From Myxococcus dinghuensis (GTDB lineage: Bacteria; Myxococcota; Myxococcia; Myxococcales; Myxococcaceae): a stretch of 64,000 nucleotides of DNA. Position numbers and translations under genes: made by a program. The notes under the pieces are model-generated. The model was not told where the DNA came from, did no database searches, and was given only the letters and a program-made list of their open reading frames with translations. The stretch spans positions 1-64,000 of the forward strand of contig NZ_JAKCFB010000032.1 of the NCBI RefSeq assembly GCF_024198235.1. The letters run 5' to 3'. Below are positions 62,197 to 64,000 of this stretch, one piece after another (position 1 is the stretch's first letter; every line of letters starts with the position of its first letter).

Positions 62197-62684
62197 CGCG
62201 CGCCCGTCCCCGTGCTCGCCGTGGTGGTGCCGTCCGTGAGCGTCTCACGCCACTTGTTCGGGTCCTCGCCCTCCTTGGGGGCGCGGTACTCGTTGGAGTG
62301 GTTGACCATCAGCCGGTTGGAGGAGAACACGCCGGATTTGTCGTAGGTGCCCTCCACCACGACGCCGATCTTGTCGCGGAACATCTGCGGCGGCGTCTCC
62401 GTGGAGCGCACCAGCACGCTGGCCGTGCCTTCCTTCGCGTCGTTCGCCACGCGGAAGTGCAGGGTGGTGTGCTCGGCGTTCCACTGGATGCTGCCGGGTT
62501 GCACCACGCCGCCCAGGCGGATGGTGGCCCCGTAGGCCTTGTCGCCCTGGGCGAGCATCTCCGCCGGGCTCCAGTAGTAGACGAGGTTCTCGCCGATGTT
62601 GCCGAAGGCCACGAATCCCAGGCCGACACCTGCGACGAGCAGGGCCCCCAGGGCGATGAGGCGGTTGCGGGCGACAGGCGTCAT
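62193..62684 (-). CDS. ccmE: Haem chaperone CcmE
   Basis: A 163-residue periplasmic haem carrier with an N-terminal membrane helix (about 9-28) and the OB-fold domain. The covalent haem-binding His is His129 in MVNHSNEY, where the usual motif is HDENY; the flanking residues differ. ATG 62684 is 4 bp after ccmD. Confidence 0.92.
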   Translation of the reverse strand: MTPVARNRLIALGALLVAGVGLGFVAFGNIGENLVYYWSPAEMLAQGDKAYGATIRLGGVVQPGSIQWNAEHTTLHFRVANDAKEGTASVLVRSTETPPQMFRDKIGVVVEGTYDKSGVFSSNRLMVNHSNEYRAPKEGEDPNKWRETLTDGTTTASTGTGAR

Positions 62685-62688
62685 GGGT

Positions 62689-62859
62689 TCACTCCTTGGC
62701 GTCCTGCGGGGCCTGGGGCCGGCGCAGCCAGAGGGACAGCGAGTAAAGCACGAGCGCCGCCACGGTGATGCCGTAGCAGCTCCAGACGTAGCCCCAGCCG
62801 CCCTGGATGCGGCCACTGCCCACCTGGGCGAGCACTCCCAGCGTCATCAGCGTCGTCAT
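62689..62859 (-). CDS. ccmD: Small membrane protein CcmD
   Basis: A 56-residue single-helix protein (WGYVWSCYGITVAALVLYSL) of the expected size and place, between ccmC and ccmE. CcmD releases haem-loaded CcmE from the ABC complex. The sequence is too short for a strong family call; synteny decides. Confidence 0.8.
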   Translation of the reverse strand: MTTLMTLGVLAQVGSGRIQGGWGYVWSCYGITVAALVLYSLSLWLRRPQAPQDAKE

Positions 62860-62861
62860 GT

Positions 62862-63578
62862 TCAGGCCACCTTGTGGGCGTTGGAGACCACCGACCCGCT
62901 CGCTTCCGGCAGCGCGTCCGGAAGGGCGACCTCCGCCTGGCGTTCGGCCAGGGCGAGGCGGTAGCGGGTGATGAGGAAGAAGATCGTGATCAGCAACAGT
63001 CCGATGGCGGACACCCGAAGCGGCAGCACCATCTGGGGATCCACCGTCTTGGGGCTCGACTGCACCTGGTGCAGGCTGCGCCACCAGCGCACGGAGAACC
63101 AGACGATGGGCAGGTTGATGGCGCCGAGGATGGCCACCACCGCGCTCCACGTCGCGCGCTTGTCCGGGTCCTCCACGAACCGCCGCAGCACCAGGTAGCC
63201 GGTGTACGTCACCAGCATGATGGCCTCCGACGTCAGGCGCGGATCCCACGACCAGTACACGCCCCAGGTCGGCCGGCCCCAGATGGCCCCCGTCACCATG
63301 CCCAGCGTGCCCAGCAGCAGCCCCACCTCCGCCGCCGACTCCGCCGTGGAGTCCAGCTTCCAACTGGCGTTGCCACGCAGCAGGTAGCTCACCGCCGCCA
63401 CGAAGTTCAGCAGCATGGCCACCATCGCCATCCACTGGAGTGGTACGTGGACGTACATGATCCGCTGGACGTCACCCATCTCCCGGTCGGGAGGCGCCCA
63501 CGCCAGGCCCAGCCACCAGCCCGCGGCGAGTACGCCGAGCCCCGCCAGCGGCAGGCCCCACTTGATGAGCTTGTTCAT
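62862..63578 (-). CDS. ccmC: Haem handling protein CcmC
   Basis: A 238-residue, six-helix inner-membrane protein with the tryptophan-rich haem-binding motif WGVYWSWDPRLTS and the His of YVHVPLQW. It loads haem onto CcmE. ATG 63578 is 2 bp after the ccmB stop, and ccmD follows 2 bp downstream. Confidence 0.94.
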   Translation of the reverse strand: MNKLIKWGLPLAGLGVLAAGWWLGLAWAPPDREMGDVQRIMYVHVPLQWMAMVAMLLNFVAAVSYLLRGNASWKLDSTAESAAEVGLLLGTLGMVTGAIWGRPTWGVYWSWDPRLTSEAIMLVTYTGYLVLRRFVEDPDKRATWSAVVAILGAINLPIVWFSVRWWRSLHQVQSSPKTVDPQMVLPLRVSAIGLLLITIFFLITRYRLALAERQAEVALPDALPEASGSVVSNAHKVA

Positions 63579-63580
63579 CG

Positions 63581-64000
63581 TCAGTCCTCGATGATGCGCG
63601 GGAACAGCAGGAACCCAACGCCCCAGTAAATCAGATTGAATCCCAGCAAAAGGCCCAGCCATGAGTTCAACTGATTCATGGGGTCTCCTTGCAACACCAG
63701 CGTCGTCGCCTTGGCCGCCGACAGCAGGGCGGGGATGACGAGCGGGAACAATAGCAGAGGGAGCAGGACATCCCGTGCCCGGGCGTTGCTGGAGATGGCG
63801 GCGTAGACGGTTCCGGGCGCGCTCAGGGCCAGGCTCCCCAGGAGGAGGACGCAGCCCAGGTCCACGAAGCCGGTGACGACCTTGACGCCGTACAGCGCGA
63901 CCATGACCGGCAGCAGCAGGGTGCCCAGCGCCACCAGGAGCAGCGCGTTGCCCAGGGCCTTGGAGAGGTAGATGGCGCGCGCGTCCGCGGGGGCCAGCCG
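63581..64000 (-). CDS. ccmB: Haem exporter permease CcmB, N-terminus off window
   Basis: The last 139 codons of an ABC permease subunit: hydrophobic helices with LLLFPLVIPALLSAAKATT and the C-terminal LYFPRIIED-like tail (LLFPRIIED). The beginning lies beyond the right edge, and ccmA should lie there too. It heads the ccmB-C-D-E-F-G run in this window. Confidence 0.9.
   Translation of the reverse strand, partial: RLAPADARAIYLSKALGNALLLVALGTLLLPVMVALYGVKVVTGFVDLGCVLLLGSLALSAPGTVYAAISSNARARDVLLPLLLFPLVIPALLSAAKATTLVLQGDPMNQLNSWLGLLLGFNLIYWGVGFLLFPRIIED

Overview
The window is about 64 kb of very GC-rich DNA from a delta-proteobacterial predator of the Myxococcaceae (Myxococcus, Corallococcus or a close relative). 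The main evidence is a nine-gene block at 30.5-40.7 kb that matches, gene for gene and in order, the exoA-I spore-coat polysaccharide operon known from Myxococcus xanthus. Supporting evidence is a bifunctional Rel protein, NtrC-type and sigma-54 regulation, caspase-like and DUF4157 proteins, and the strong GC3 bias that creates long antisense shadow frames. I see no rRNA, tRNA, CRISPR array, insertion sequence or prophage.

Layout. 0-9 kb: end of a zinc-ribbon gene, relA (Rel), ridA, a triple DsbA-like thioredoxin fusion, a TusA-like protein, an ABC exporter pair and a penicillin-binding transpeptidase. 9-18.5 kb: signalling and envelope genes, namely a DUF4388 protein, a glutaredoxin-like protein, a degenerate receiver-GGDEF protein, an NtrC-type regulator, an epimerase-acetyltransferase fusion, a DUF4384 membrane protein with a caspase/surface-repeat protein, and a TPR protein. 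18.6-22.3 kb: aromatic amino-acid synthesis (DAHP synthase; convergent to it a GNAT-pheA-PDT operon holding two prephenate dehydratases). 22.3-24.2 kb: ECF sigma, anti-sigma and a Spy/CnrX-like periplasmic protein, all translationally coupled. 24.2-30.2 kb: amino-acid permease, EVE protein, Omp85 protein with a TetR regulator, MarR/SDR divergent pair and a small membrane protein.

30.4-40.8 kb: the exoA-I operon behind a candidate sigma-54 promoter: export lipoprotein, beta-barrel, Wzc-like chain-length protein, tyrosine kinase, initiating sugar transferase, YvcK-like protein, two FemAB/GNAT-like proteins and a DegT-type aminotransferase. 40.8-42.6 kb: a small lipoprotein and a DUF4157 protein with two HExxH motifs. 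42.6-44.1 kb: ccmH-ccmI. 44.2-59.5 kb: an accessory block. At its core is a TetR-controlled divergent cluster (46.1-55.5 kb) that looks like an uncharacterised aromatic-ring degradation route: two FAD hydroxylases, an extradiol dioxygenase, a fumarylacetoacetase-family hydrolase, an acyl-CoA ligase, an ACMSD-like amidohydrolase and an SCP2-like protein. Acetyltransferase, Qnr-like pentapeptide, carbonic anhydrase and lipoprotein genes follow. 59.6-64 kb: the rest of the cytochrome c maturation operon, ccmB-C-D-E-F-G, running off the right edge.

The best candidates for something undescribed are the aromatic cluster with its symmetric promoter/operator, the accessory block splitting ccmG from ccmH, the caspase joined to surface repeats, the orphan DUF4157 double-metallopeptidase protein, and the triple DsbA fusion with an exact 210-residue period.
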